64,000 nt of DNA from an uncultured Roseovarius sp. (GCF_947489715.1 NZ_CANLER010000001.1:682001-746000); one strand, 5' to 3'. Positions 38,073 through 47,328 are shown, counted from the first letter of the stretch. A program made the numbers and translations. The notes: a model not told the origin generated them from the sequence alone.

Positions 38073-38094
38073 CTTGAGGTTGAAAAACCTTAAG
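38073..38094. promoter_or_regulatory. hairpin with GAAA loop in the mgsA leader
   Basis: CTTGAGGTT and AACCTTAAG (one G-T wobble) form a 9-bp stem capped by GAAA. It has no T tract, so it is either an mRNA leader structure or a second operator half between the regulator and mgsA. Confidence 0.35.
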
Positions 38095-38135
38095 AGAATC
38101 TGTACCCTGTTTCAGAATGATTCATGGAGACGCCA

Positions 38136-39032
38136 ATGTGTGGGATTGTCGGACTATTTCTGAAAGATAAATCGCTGGAGCCCCGTTTGGGCGAAATGCT
38201 GACTGAAATGCTGATCACGATGACGGATCGCGGTCCGGACAGCGCCGGGATCGCGGTCTATGGGGACACGCGCGAAGGGCATGCCAAGCTGACCGTGCAG
38301 TCGGCGACCCCCGAGGTTGATTTCGATAACCTTGGCAAGGACTTGAGCAGCACAATTGATGCGGATCTGTCGGTCCGCGTGATCGACACCCACGCGGTGA
38401 TTGATCTGCCCGAGGCCAAGATGGCCGAGGCCCGCGCCGCCCTGAAATCCCTGCGCCCTGACACACGGGTGATGAGCGCCGGGGAAGTCATTGAAATCTA
38501 CAAGGAAGTCGGCCTGCCCGAGGATGTGGCGCGCCGCTTTGACATTCCCAAGCTGACCGGTACACACGGGATCGGTCACACGCGGATGGCCACGGAATCA
38601 GCGGTGACGACGCTAGGCGCGCATCCGTTTTCCACCGGGGCGGATCAATGCCTTGTCCATAACGGCTCGCTCTCCAATCACAACTCGCTGCGCCGCAAGC
38701 TGGCGCGCGAAGGGGTGACCGTTGAGACGCTGAACGACACCGAGGTGGCCGCCGCCTATCTGACCTGGAAAATGCAGAACGGCAGCACGCTGGGCGAAGC
38801 GCTCGAAAGCGGGTTGGACGATCTGGACGGGTTTTACACTTTCGTGGTGGGCACCAAGGATGGGTTCGGCGTGGTCCGAGACCCGATCGCATGCAAGCCC
38901 GCCGTGATGGCCGAAACCGACCAATACGTGGCGTTTGGCAGCGAATACCGCGCGCTGGTCAGCCTGCCGGGCATCGAAGACGCCCGCGTCTGGGAACCTG
39001 AACCCGCAACCGTATATTTCTGGAACCATTAA
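38136..39032 (+). CDS. mgsA: N-methylglutamate synthase subunit A (class II glutamine amidotransferase)
   Basis: 298 residues. An in-frame ATG exists at 38124, but class II amidotransferases need an N-terminal Cys after Met removal. The ATG at 38136 gives MCGIVGLFL and has GGAGA 5 bases upstream. Conserved features include TDRGPDSAG, GIGHTRMATES and VHNGSLSNH. It resembles the GlxB/MgsA type, which supplies ammonia or handles the gamma-glutamyl group. Neighbours mgsB, mgsC and gmaS define the N-methylglutamate pathway reading. A GlxB-type role is the alternative. Confidence 0.75.
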   Translation: MCGIVGLFLKDKSLEPRLGEMLTEMLITMTDRGPDSAGIAVYGDTREGHAKLTVQSATPEVDFDNLGKDLSSTIDADLSVRVIDTHAVIDLPEAKMAEARAALKSLRPDTRVMSAGEVIEIYKEVGLPEDVARRFDIPKLTGTHGIGHTRMATESAVTTLGAHPFSTGADQCLVHNGSLSNHNSLRRKLAREGVTVETLNDTEVAAAYLTWKMQNGSTLGEALESGLDDLDGFYTFVVGTKDGFGVVRDPIACKPAVMAETDQYVAFGSEYRALVSLPGIEDARVWEPEPATVYFWNH

Positions 39033-39033
39033 G

Positions 39034-39717
39034 ATGCAGACATTTGATTTGGCAGATAAGGGCCTGCGCGCCCTGAATTCGACCCTGCAAGGGCAGGGGC
39101 AAAACACCAACGAAACCGCGTGGGAGGTGGTGAATGCCAAGGGCAGCCACGCCATCGCTGTGGGGCTTGATGCCCCGATCGAGGTCACCGTGCGCGGTTC
39201 CACCGGCTATTATTGCGGCGGCATGAACAAGCAGGCGACAATCACCGTCGACGGCTCGGCCGGTCCCGGCACGGGCGAAAACATGATGTCCGGCAAGATC
39301 GTGATCGAAGGCGATGCCAGCCAGTATCTGGGGGCCACCGCCCACGGCGGTCTGATCGTGGTCAAGGGCAATGCCGCCTCGCGCTGCGGTATCTCGATGA
39401 AGGGTGTCAATATCGTGGTGCAGGGTAATATCGGCCACATGTCAGGCTTCATGGCGCAATCGGGCAACGTGGTGGTCTGCGGCGATGCGGGCGACGCGCT
39501 TGGCGACAGCTGCTACGAGGCGCGGTTTTTCGTGCGCGGTACTGTAAAAAGCCTGGGCGCGGATTGCGAAAAGAAAGAGATGCGGCCGGAACATATCGAG
39601 TTTCTCAAGGAAATCCTGGCCGAAGCCGGGGTGGATGCGAAACCCGAGGAGTTCACGCGCTATGGCTCGGCCCGCAATCTCTATAATTTCGATGTTGATA
39701 ACGCTGGCGACTACTAA
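39034..39717 (+). CDS. mgsB: N-methylglutamate synthase subunit B (GXGXG beta-helix domain)
   Basis: 227 residues starting one base after mgsA. The centre is a right-handed beta-helix of the glutamate synthase alpha-subunit C-terminal type, with repeats such as YLGATAHGGLIVVKGNA and NIGHMSGFMAQSGNVVVCG. It is equivalent to GlxC and to the third domain of glutamate synthase split into a separate protein. Confidence 0.75.
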   Translation: MQTFDLADKGLRALNSTLQGQGQNTNETAWEVVNAKGSHAIAVGLDAPIEVTVRGSTGYYCGGMNKQATITVDGSAGPGTGENMMSGKIVIEGDASQYLGATAHGGLIVVKGNAASRCGISMKGVNIVVQGNIGHMSGFMAQSGNVVVCGDAGDALGDSCYEARFFVRGTVKSLGADCEKKEMRPEHIEFLKEILAEAGVDAKPEEFTRYGSARNLYNFDVDNAGDY

Positions 39718-39729
39718 GGGGTTGAAACC

Positions 39730-41067
39730 ATGACAGAAAACAGAATCCCACACACCACGCCGCGACAGTCGGCAACCTTCACGCAGGACGTCAACAGTGA
39801 CATTCGCCGTGCGGCGGCGACCGGTATCTACGATATCCGCGGGGGCGGTGCCAAACGCCGTGTGCCCAATTTCGACGACCTGCTGTTTCTGGGCGCGTCG
39901 ATTTCGCGCTACCCGCTCGAAGGTTACCGCGAGAAATGCGAAACCAATGTCACCATTGGTGGCCTGCATGCGGAAAACCCGATCGAACTGGACATCCCGA
40001 TCACCATCGCCGGCATGAGTTTCGGCGCCCTGAGCGGCCCGGCGAAAGAGGCTTTGGGGCGCGGCGCGTCGGCGGCGGGAACGTCCACGACCACCGGTGA
40101 CGGGGGCATGACGCCCGAAGAACGCGGCCATTCCACCAAGCTGGTTTATCAATATCTGCCCTCGCGCTACGGCATGAACCCGGATGATCTGCGCAAGGCT
40201 GATGCCATCGAGATCGTCGTGGGGCAGGGCGCCAAGCCCGGCGGTGGCGGCATGCTGCTGGGTCAGAAAATTTCCGACCGCGTGGCCGAAATGCGCAACC
40301 TGCCCAAGGGCATCGACCAGCGCTCGGCCTGTCGGCACCCGGACTGGACCGGCCCGGATGACCTTGAGATCAAGATACTCGAGCTGCGCGAAGTCACCGG
40401 CTGGAAGGTTCCGATCTACGTTAAGGTCGCCGGTGCGCGGCCCTATTATGACACCACGCTGGCGATCAAGGCGGGCGCGGATGCGATTGTGCTGGATGGC
40501 ATGCAGGGCGGTACGGCCGCGACGCAGGACGTGTTCATCGAACATGTCGGCCAGCCGACGCTGGCGATCATCCGTCCAGCGGTTCAGGCGCTGCAGGACT
40601 TGGGCATGCACCGCAAGGTGCAACTCATCCTCTCGGGCGGTATCCGCTCGGGGGCGGACGTGGCCAAGGCGATGGCGTTGGGCGCGGATGCGGTCAGTAT
40701 CGGGACGGCGGCGATGATTGCCATCGGCGACAACGATCCCAAATGGGAGGCCGAGTACCAGAAGCTGGGCAGCACTGCCGGGGCCTATGATGACTGGCAC
40801 GAAGGGCTGGACCCCGCCGGCATCACCACCCAGGACCCCGAGTTGCAAAAGCGCCTTGATCCGATCGAGGGTGGGCGTCGTTTGCGCAACTACCTCAAGG
40901 TGATGACGCTTGAGGCGCAGACCATCGCGCGGGCCTGTGGCAAGAACCATCTGCACAATCTGGAACCCGAAGACCTGGTGGCGCTGACGATGGAGGCCGC
41001 CGCCATGGCACAGGTGCCTTTGTCGGGCACTGAATGGTGGCCGGGCAAGCCGGGAACCGCCTTCTGA
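39730..41067 (+). CDS. mgsC: N-methylglutamate synthase subunit C (glutamate synthase-like, FMN-binding)
   Basis: 445 residues with the FMN-binding (alpha/beta) barrel of glutamate synthase: ITIAGMSFGALSGPAKEALG, GQGAKPGGGGMLLGQKIS, and LSGGIRSGADVAKAMALGAD. Cysteines near KNHLHNLEPEDLVALT and earlier would carry an iron-sulfur cluster as in GltB relatives, but I cannot assign them all. With subunits A and B it should make N-methylglutamate from methylamine and glutamate. Confidence 0.77.
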   Translation: MTENRIPHTTPRQSATFTQDVNSDIRRAAATGIYDIRGGGAKRRVPNFDDLLFLGASISRYPLEGYREKCETNVTIGGLHAENPIELDIPITIAGMSFGALSGPAKEALGRGASAAGTSTTTGDGGMTPEERGHSTKLVYQYLPSRYGMNPDDLRKADAIEIVVGQGAKPGGGGMLLGQKISDRVAEMRNLPKGIDQRSACRHPDWTGPDDLEIKILELREVTGWKVPIYVKVAGARPYYDTTLAIKAGADAIVLDGMQGGTAATQDVFIEHVGQPTLAIIRPAVQALQDLGMHRKVQLILSGGIRSGADVAKAMALGADAVSIGTAAMIAIGDNDPKWEAEYQKLGSTAGAYDDWHEGLDPAGITTQDPELQKRLDPIEGGRRLRNYLKVMTLEAQTIARACGKNHLHNLEPEDLVALTMEAAAMAQVPLSGTEWWPGKPGTAF

Positions 41068-41324
41068 TGACACGGTATATGGTGATCGAACGCTTCAAGA
41101 CGGGCAGTTCGGCCGCCGTATACCAACGCTTTGACGAAATGGGCCGGATGCTACCATCCGGCCTGTCATATCTTGATAGCTGGCTAAGCGCTTCGGACGA
41201 TGCCTGCTATCAGCTTATGGCGACCGACACCCCCGAAACCTTTGACAAATGGATCGCCCGTTGGGACGATCTGGTGGATTTCGAGGTGATAGAACTGAAA
41301 GAAAAACCGACTGGGAGACAATAA
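41067..41324 (+). CDS. small DUF3303-like protein in the mgs-gmaS cluster
   Basis: 85 residues, with its ATG overlapping the last base of the mgsC stop and ending 3 bases before gmaS. It begins MTRYMVIERFKTGSSAAVYQ, with a ferredoxin-like alpha/beta pattern typical of DUF3303. Coupling to both neighbours suggests a role in the pathway. The function is unknown. Confidence 0.65.
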   Translation: MTRYMVIERFKTGSSAAVYQRFDEMGRMLPSGLSYLDSWLSASDDACYQLMATDTPETFDKWIARWDDLVDFEVIELKEKPTGRQ

Positions 41325-41327
41325 TCC

Positions 41328-42665
41328 ATGACAAAAGATCTGGCCGCCTTCGCTGCGGAAAACGGCGTTAAATATTTCATGATTTCATTTACCGATCTGT
41401 TCGGGGCGCAACGCGCCAAGCTGGTGCCCGCGCAGGCGATTGCGGACATGCAGGAAGACGGCGCCGGGTTTGCCGGGTTCGCCACCTATCTGGATCTGAC
41501 GCCCGCCCACCCGGATATGCTGGCCGTGCCGGACCCGAGTTCGGTGATCCAGCTGCCCTGGAAGCCCGAGGTGGCCTGGGTGGCGGGCAATTGCGTGATG
41601 GACGGTGAAGACGTGGCCCAGGCCCCGCGCAACGTGCTGCGCAAGCTGATCAAAGAGGCCGCCGACGAGGGCATGCATGTCAAGACCGGGATCGAGGCCG
41701 AATATTTCCTGCTGACCCCTGACGGATCGGCGCTCAGCGATGAATACGATACCGCCGACAAGCCCTGCTATGACCAGCAGGCGGTGATGCGGCGCTATGA
41801 CGTGGTGCGCGAAATCTGCGACTACATGCTCGATCTGGGCTGGGGCCCGTATCAGAACGACCACGAGGATGCCAATGGCCAGTTCGAGATGAACTGGGAG
41901 TTCGATGACGCGCTCAAGACCGCCGACAAGCACAGTTTCTTCAAATTCATGACCCGGTCCGTGGCCGAAAAGCACGGGTTCCGCGCGACCTTCATGCCCA
42001 AACCGGTCGAGGGCCTGACCGGCAATGGCTGCCACGCGCATATTTCCGTGTGGGACGCGCCAGGCGACAAGGCCAAGACCAATGTCTTCGCCATCGAGGC
42101 CGGCACCGGCGAAGGTCAGGCCGGCGAATTGGGTCTCAGTGAAAAGGGCGCGCATTTCCTGGGCGGCATCATGAAACACGCCAGCGCGCTGGCGGCGATC
42201 ACCAATCCGACGGTGAACAGCTACAAGCGGATCAATGCGCCGCGCACCACCTCGGGCGCGACATGGGCACCCAACACCGTGACCTGGACCGGTAACAACC
42301 GCACCCACATGGTGCGCGTCCCCGGCCCGGGCCGGTTTGAGCTGCGCCTGCCCGATGGTGCGGTCAACCCGTATCTTTTGCAGGCGGTGATCATCGCCGC
42401 AGGCCTCAGCGGCATCCGCCACAAGGCCGATCCGGGCAAGCGTCACGACATCGACATGTATGCCGAGGGTCACAAGGTGCGCGGTGCGCCGAAACTGCCG
42501 CTCAACATGCTGGATGCGATCCGGACCTACGACAAGGACAAGGAGCTGAAGGCGATGCTGGGCGAGGAATTCTCAGCCGCCTATATCAAGATGAAACTGC
42601 AGGAATGGAATTCTTTCACGGCGCATTTCAGCCAGTGGGAAAAGGACAATACGCTGGATATCTAA
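41328..42665 (+). CDS. gmaS: gamma-glutamylmethylamide synthetase (glutamine synthetase type III-like)
   Basis: 445 residues with the glutamine synthetase catalytic barrel. Metal-binding and ATP elements are visible in KTGIEAEYFLL, NGQFEMNWEF, GNGCHAHISVW and NRTHMVRVPGPGRFELRLPDG. In methylamine users such proteins (GmaS) ligate methylamine to glutamate using ATP. Position immediately after mgsABC supports this over an ordinary ammonia-using type III enzyme (GlnT), which is the main alternative. A terminator follows and no mgd genes come after it. Confidence 0.72.
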   Translation: MTKDLAAFAAENGVKYFMISFTDLFGAQRAKLVPAQAIADMQEDGAGFAGFATYLDLTPAHPDMLAVPDPSSVIQLPWKPEVAWVAGNCVMDGEDVAQAPRNVLRKLIKEAADEGMHVKTGIEAEYFLLTPDGSALSDEYDTADKPCYDQQAVMRRYDVVREICDYMLDLGWGPYQNDHEDANGQFEMNWEFDDALKTADKHSFFKFMTRSVAEKHGFRATFMPKPVEGLTGNGCHAHISVWDAPGDKAKTNVFAIEAGTGEGQAGELGLSEKGAHFLGGIMKHASALAAITNPTVNSYKRINAPRTTSGATWAPNTVTWTGNNRTHMVRVPGPGRFELRLPDGAVNPYLLQAVIIAAGLSGIRHKADPGKRHDIDMYAEGHKVRGAPKLPLNMLDAIRTYDKDKELKAMLGEEFSAAYIKMKLQEWNSFTAHFSQWEKDNTLDI

Positions 42666-42686
42666 GCGGTTGTCACGACGCTAAAA

Positions 42687-42716
42687 AAGCCCCCGGAACG
42701 CAGATTTCGGGGGCTT
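42687..42716 (+). terminator. intrinsic terminator after gmaS
   Basis: AAGCCCCCG (42687-42695) pairs with CGGGGGCTT (42708-42716) across a 12-base loop, followed by CTCTTTT. It closes the regulator-mgs-gmaS unit. Confidence 0.88.
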
Positions 42717-42756
42717 CTCTTTTGGATCAACGCTGAACGGACAGCGGCTTTGATGA

Positions 42757-43377
42757 TCAGGCCATCGCTCGGGTCAGAACGCCCAGGGCGGCGGCAGGAT
42801 CATCGCTTTGCCAGATCTCATCGCCGATGCCGAAGAAATCGGTGATCGGTGCCAGCGCGCCGATGATCTCGGCGTCCAGATGCCCTTCGGCCACGACCGG
42901 CAGTTCGATCATCTGCGACCACCAGTCGAACAGCTCCGCCTCGGCGACAGAGCCATCGCCAAGCGCAGACACGCCAACCGGACCAAAACTGACGTAATCC
43001 GCCCCGGATTCGCCCGCATTCATGCCCTCGTGCCGCGAGGTGCCGCAGAAACTGCCGACAATACCATCGGGGCCAAGCTCCTTGCGGGCGGCGCGGACGG
43101 AGCGCGCACCATCGGTCAGGTGCACACCGTCGAGACCCAGCCGTTCGACCAGCATCAGATGGGTGTCGATCACCAGCGCCACGTCGCGGGCATGTGTCAC
43201 CTCGCGGCAGGCATCGGCAGCGCGCGCGATACGGTCTTCATCCTGGCTGGCAAGGCTCAGGCGGACGCAGGCGATGTCATGGGCATCAAGCACGGCGGCA
43301 AGCTGATCGGGAAACCGGCTGAGTTCGATCTCGGGCGGGGTGATGAGGTAAAGTTGCGGCTGCTCTGGTTCGGCCAT
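42757..43377 (-). CDS. thiamine phosphate synthase family protein
   Basis: 206 residues with the ThiE TIM-barrel outline: QLYLITPP at the N-terminus, VDGHLxDG-like GVHLTDGARSVRAARKELG, GSFCGTSRHEGMNAGESGADYVSFGPV, and VVAEGHLDAEII. ThiE joins the pyrimidine and thiazole moieties of thiamine. The divergence from canonical ThiE (no clear DYVGFGPIF) leaves open a related, non-thiamine role. There is no TPP riboswitch and no thi neighbour. Confidence 0.65.
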   Translation of the reverse strand: MAEPEQPQLYLITPPEIELSRFPDQLAAVLDAHDIACVRLSLASQDEDRIARAADACREVTHARDVALVIDTHLMLVERLGLDGVHLTDGARSVRAARKELGPDGIVGSFCGTSRHEGMNAGESGADYVSFGPVGVSALGDGSVAEAELFDWWSQMIELPVVAEGHLDAEIIGALAPITDFFGIGDEIWQSDDPAAALGVLTRAMA

Positions 43378-43447
43378 TGTCGGCGCTCCTGCATGGGTTT
43401 GCGCCGCTATAGCGTGGAAATTGTGGTTGGTCTACGTATCTGAGCGG

Positions 43448-43777
43448 CTATTTCGGCGGCAGGGTCGCGACAAACCCAAGGGCAAGGCCGATCAGGTCTT
43501 GCCGGACCCGGTCATCGGCCATCGCATCGTCATCGGCGTCGACCATGCCACCCATCTTGCGGCCGGTGAATGTCATCGGGCCAACGCCGTCCAGTGCCAG
43601 GGCCTGGGCCTCGTTTTCCTTGCCGACGCGGAACATCGCGCCGCCCGCATGTACGCCACAGATCATGTTGCCATGCTGCAGAAAACACAGCCCGCCGAAC
43701 ATCTTTTTCTCGGTCAGGCCCGGCAGGTCGGCCAGATCGCCGCGCATCAGTTCGGCCAGTCCGTCGTCATAGGCCAT
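43448..43777 (-). CDS. TfoX N-terminal domain protein
   Basis: 109 residues from the ATG at 43777. The longer frame upstream overlaps a divergent gene and is not used. Core motifs are LTEKKMFGGLCFLQHGNMICGV and DGVGPMTFTGRKMGGMV. The TfoX N-terminal domain belongs to regulators of competence in gamma-proteobacteria, but stand-alone versions are widespread and of unknown role. Confidence 0.85.
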   Translation of the reverse strand: MAYDDGLAELMRGDLADLPGLTEKKMFGGLCFLQHGNMICGVHAGGAMFRVGKENEAQALALDGVGPMTFTGRKMGGMVDADDDAMADDRVRQDLIGLALGFVATLPPK

Positions 43778-43909
43778 GAGTGCCTCCGTCGTTGGGTGCG
43801 GCCAATGTAGGTTTTTTGAGTATTTTCGCCAAGAAGAAGCAGGGGGCGGGGCTTTTCCCGGGCACGGCTTTGGCCTATGAGGCGCAGAAGAGTAACGGAG
43901 CCGCGTAAC

Positions 43910-44650
43910 ATGCCGACAGATCGTCCACAGCCCGCCTTTGTGTTGGTGCGCCCGCAGATGGGCGAGAATATCGGCGCGGCGGCGCGGGCGATGTGGAATT
44001 TCGGTCTGGACCGGATGCGGATCGTAGCGCCGCGCGATGGCTGGCCCAACCCAAACGCTGTGGCGATGGCCAGCGGTGCCGGGCGGCTGCTGGATGAGGC
44101 GGTTTTGTGCGCGGATGTGCCCGCAGCGCTTGAAGAATACCATTATGTCTTCGCCACCACGGCGCGGGCGCGAGGGCTGACCAAGCCAATCGTCAGTCCG
44201 GAACGGGCGATGCAGATCGCGGCCGAAAAGATCGCGGCTGGTGAAAAGGTGGCGGTGTTGTTCGGTCCCGAACGCGCCGGGTTGGAAAATGACGACATCG
44301 CCCGCGCCAACGCGATCATCAACGTGCCGGTGAACCCGGAATTTGCCTCGCTCAACCTGGCGCAATGCGTGTTGCTGACGGCCTATGAGTGGCAGCGCGC
44401 GCAGGGCGCGGCCCCCGCCGAGAGGGTCGATATGGCAAAAACCGACTGGGCCGAACAGATCGAGATTGAGAAGCTTTCAGCGCATTACGAGGATCGGCTG
44501 GACGAGGCCGGGTTCTTCTTTCCCGAGACCAAGGCCGAGGGCATGAAGATCAATCTGCGCAACATGTGGAGCCGGATGCCATTGACCCGCGCCGATGTGC
44601 AGATGCTGCACGGGGTGATGCGGCAGATGGTCCGCTGGAAAAATCGCTGA
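43910..44650 (+). CDS. TrmJ-like RNA 2'-O-methyltransferase (SPOUT)
   Basis: 246 residues from the ATG at 43910. SPOUT trefoil-knot motifs are intact: LVRPQMGENIGAAARAMWNF (motif 1), LFGPERAGLENDDIARA (motif 2) and VNPEFASLNLAQCVLL (motif 3). A C-terminal helical extension follows. It matches TrmJ, which methylates tRNA position 32. A related rRNA target cannot be excluded. Confidence 0.85.
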   Translation: MPTDRPQPAFVLVRPQMGENIGAAARAMWNFGLDRMRIVAPRDGWPNPNAVAMASGAGRLLDEAVLCADVPAALEEYHYVFATTARARGLTKPIVSPERAMQIAAEKIAAGEKVAVLFGPERAGLENDDIARANAIINVPVNPEFASLNLAQCVLLTAYEWQRAQGAAPAERVDMAKTDWAEQIEIEKLSAHYEDRLDEAGFFFPETKAEGMKINLRNMWSRMPLTRADVQMLHGVMRQMVRWKNR

Positions 44651-44717
44651 ACGGGGATGCTTGAAGGGGGGGCATTGCCGCACTAGGCTCTGGCCCGGAA
44701 GGTAGAGGACAGGCGGG

Positions 44718-45857
44718 ATGAGCGGCAAGCGCAGTATTTTCGAAGAGGTCGACAAGGCACCGGTGCGCGAGGCACCCAAGGGCGGCATGATCGACCGGGG
44801 ACGCAAAGGCGCACGGGGGGCGATCCGGGCCTGGCTGCTGGTGCTGTTCGCGCTGGTCGTGGTGATGATCGCCGTGGGCGGGCTGACGCGGCTGACCGAT
44901 AGCGGGCTTTCGATCACCGAATGGAAACCGGTCACCGGCGCGCTGCCCCCGATGAATGCCGCCGACTGGGACGCGGAATTCGCCAAATACAAGGAAATCC
45001 CCGAGTTTCAGGTACAGAACAGCTGGATGGAGCTGGCCGATTTCAAGCGCATCTACTGGTGGGAATGGGGCCACAGGCAGTTGGGCCGGGTGATCGGCCT
45101 TGTCTGGGCGATTGGGTTTCTTTTCTTTCTGGCAACCAGGAAAATTCCTACTGGCTGGACACAGCGATTGCTGCTTTTGGGCGTTCTGGGCGGCATACAG
45201 GGCGCCGTGGGGTGGTGGATGGTCGCCTCGGGGCTTGGGGCTGGCATGACCGATGTGGCCAGCTACCGACTGGCGACGCATCTGGGGCTGGCCTTTGTCA
45301 TTCTGGGTATCATTGCGTGGTACGTGTTCATGCTGGGGCGGGAAGAGCGTGAGCTGATGCAGGCAAGGCGCGGCAAGGAGGCGAAGCTTTTCGGGCTCTC
45401 TACCGGCTGGCTGCATTTCGCCTTTCTGCAAATCCTCATCGGTGCGCTGGTGGCGGGCATCGATGCCGGGCGCAGCTATACCGACTGGCCGCTGATGGGT
45501 GGGCAGGTATTGCCGCCGACCATCTGGATGGCCGAGCTGGGCTGGCGGAACCTCTTTGAAAACCCCGGGCTGGTGCAGTTCATTCACCGCATCGTGGGCT
45601 ACCTGTTGCTGGCCTTTTCCATCGTCGTCTTTTTGCGCGGTCGGCGCAGTGCCAATGGTGCGACCCGCGTGGCCTTCAAGGCGGCGTTCATTGCCCTTCT
45701 GGGGCAGATCGTGATGGGCATCATGACGGTCGTTTATGGCGCGCCCTGGCAGGTGGCGATCGTGCACCAGCTTCTGGCGGTGGCGCTTTGGGTGCTGATC
45801 CTGCGCGCCCGCTTCCTGAGCCTTTATCCGCAGGCACAATCCATCCGGGGGACCTGA
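44718..45857 (+). CDS. ctaA: heme A synthase (COX15/CtaA)
   Basis: 379 residues with about eight membrane helices and conserved heme-ligand His positions (LVxxx WEWGHRQLGRVIGLVWAI in the second helix pair and FIHRIVGYLLLAFSI near the end). It oxidises heme O to heme A for cytochrome oxidase. The N-terminus is a soluble stretch rich in charged residues (SGKRSIFEEVDKAPVREAPK). It is followed 1 base later by the peptidase gene. Confidence 0.93.
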   Translation: MSGKRSIFEEVDKAPVREAPKGGMIDRGRKGARGAIRAWLLVLFALVVVMIAVGGLTRLTDSGLSITEWKPVTGALPPMNAADWDAEFAKYKEIPEFQVQNSWMELADFKRIYWWEWGHRQLGRVIGLVWAIGFLFFLATRKIPTGWTQRLLLLGVLGGIQGAVGWWMVASGLGAGMTDVASYRLATHLGLAFVILGIIAWYVFMLGREERELMQARRGKEAKLFGLSTGWLHFAFLQILIGALVAGIDAGRSYTDWPLMGGQVLPPTIWMAELGWRNLFENPGLVQFIHRIVGYLLLAFSIVVFLRGRRSANGATRVAFKAAFIALLGQIVMGIMTVVYGAPWQVAIVHQLLAVALWVLILRARFLSLYPQAQSIRGT

Positions 45858-45858
45858 A

Positions 45859-47328
45859 TTGACCGCATTTGACGAATTGATGGCCTATCAGCGCGAGACC
45901 GAAGCGCTGAGCCAGATTGCCGGTCGCCTGAGCTGGGACCAGGAAACCATGATGCCCCGCGGTGCGGCCCCGCAACGGGCGGAAGAAAGCGGCGCGCTTG
46001 AGGCGGCGATCCATGCAAGGCGCACCGCCCCCCAGGTCGGGGATCTGCTGGCGGCGGCCGAGGCGCCGGATCAGGCCGGCGCGGCGCAGCTCAGGCTGAT
46101 CAAACGCAGTTTCGAACGGACGCAGCGTGTGCCCGCCGATCTGGCGACGGCGCTTGCGCGGCTGACCAGCCGGGCGCAGGGCGATTGGGCCGAGGCGCGC
46201 GAAAACGACGATTTCGCCGCGTTCGCCCCGGTTCTGCAAGCGGTTGTCCAGCTCAAGCGCGAAGAAGGCGCGGCGTTGGCTGATGGCGGCGATCGCTATG
46301 ACGCGCTGATGGATGATTACGAACCGGGCGCCACCGGCGCGCAGCTTCAGGCGATGTTCGACGAAATGCGCCCCGGCCTTGTGGCCCTGCGCGAACGGGC
46401 GCTGAACCACCCGGAACGGGCGGCTGTCAGCGGCAGCTTTGATCCGCAGCAACAGATGAAACTGGCGCGGGAACTGGCGAAGCTCTTTGGCTATGACATG
46501 GCGCGCGGGCGGCTTGACAAGGCGGTGCATCCGTTCAGCTCGGGTTCGGGCGATGACGTGCGCATCACCACCCGCACCAGCGAAACCGATCCCTTCAACT
46601 GTATCTATTCCACGATCCACGAGGTCGGGCATGCCTGTTACGAGCAGCAGATCGACCGCAGCTATGTGCTGACGCCGGTGGGGCAGGGCGTGTCGATGGG
46701 CGTGCACGAAAGCCAAAGCCGGATTTACGAGAACCAGCTAGGCCGCAGCCGGGCATTCTGTGGCTGGCTTTTTGACCAGATGCGCGACCGGTTCGGCGAC
46801 ATGGGCGTGGCGGATGCCGACGCCTTCTATGCCACGGTCAACCGGCTGCATCGCGGCTTCATCCGGACCGAGGCCGATGAGGTGCAGTATAACCTGCACA
46901 TCATGCTGCGGTTTGATCTGGAACGCGCGCTGATCTCGGGCGATCTGGCCGTGGCCGATCTGGAGGCCGCATGGAATGACCGGTTTGCCGCCGATTTCGG
47001 CTATGGCGTCACCCGCGCCTCGGACGGATGCCTGCAGGATGTGCACTGGTCCGTGGGCCTTTTCGGCTATTTCCCGACCTACAGCCTGGGCAATGTCTAT
47101 GCCGGCTGCCTGCACGAGGCGTTGCGCGTGGCGGTGCCGGATCTGGATGCGCAACTGGCGGCGGGCGATCTTGAGGCCGCAACCGATTGGCTGGCCGAGA
47201 ATGTGCAACAGCATGGCGGGCTGTACGAACCGCACGAGCTGATCACCCGCGCTTGCGGGGCCGAGCCGACAGCAGCGCCACTGATGCACTATCTCGAAGA
47301 GAAGTTCGGCGCGCTCTATCCGGCATAA
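45859..47328 (+). CDS. M32 family carboxypeptidase
   Basis: 489 residues, a zinc carboxypeptidase of the Taq type. The start is a TTG at 45859, which restores the family N-terminus MTAFDELMAYQRETEALS. The zinc motif is HEVGH at 254-258, followed by HESQSRIYENQLGRS. It is largely helical and full length. It is coupled to ctaA by position but unrelated in function. Confidence 0.92.
   Translation: MTAFDELMAYQRETEALSQIAGRLSWDQETMMPRGAAPQRAEESGALEAAIHARRTAPQVGDLLAAAEAPDQAGAAQLRLIKRSFERTQRVPADLATALARLTSRAQGDWAEARENDDFAAFAPVLQAVVQLKREEGAALADGGDRYDALMDDYEPGATGAQLQAMFDEMRPGLVALRERALNHPERAAVSGSFDPQQQMKLARELAKLFGYDMARGRLDKAVHPFSSGSGDDVRITTRTSETDPFNCIYSTIHEVGHACYEQQIDRSYVLTPVGQGVSMGVHESQSRIYENQLGRSRAFCGWLFDQMRDRFGDMGVADADAFYATVNRLHRGFIRTEADEVQYNLHIMLRFDLERALISGDLAVADLEAAWNDRFAADFGYGVTRASDGCLQDVHWSVGLFGYFPTYSLGNVYAGCLHEALRVAVPDLDAQLAAGDLEAATDWLAENVQQHGGLYEPHELITRACGAEPTAAPLMHYLEEKFGALYPA

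Noticed and set aside
39442..41073. 543-codon minus-strand frame opposite mgsC
   Set aside because: Antisense shadow with no domain or start signal. The plus-strand gene is supported by operon context.
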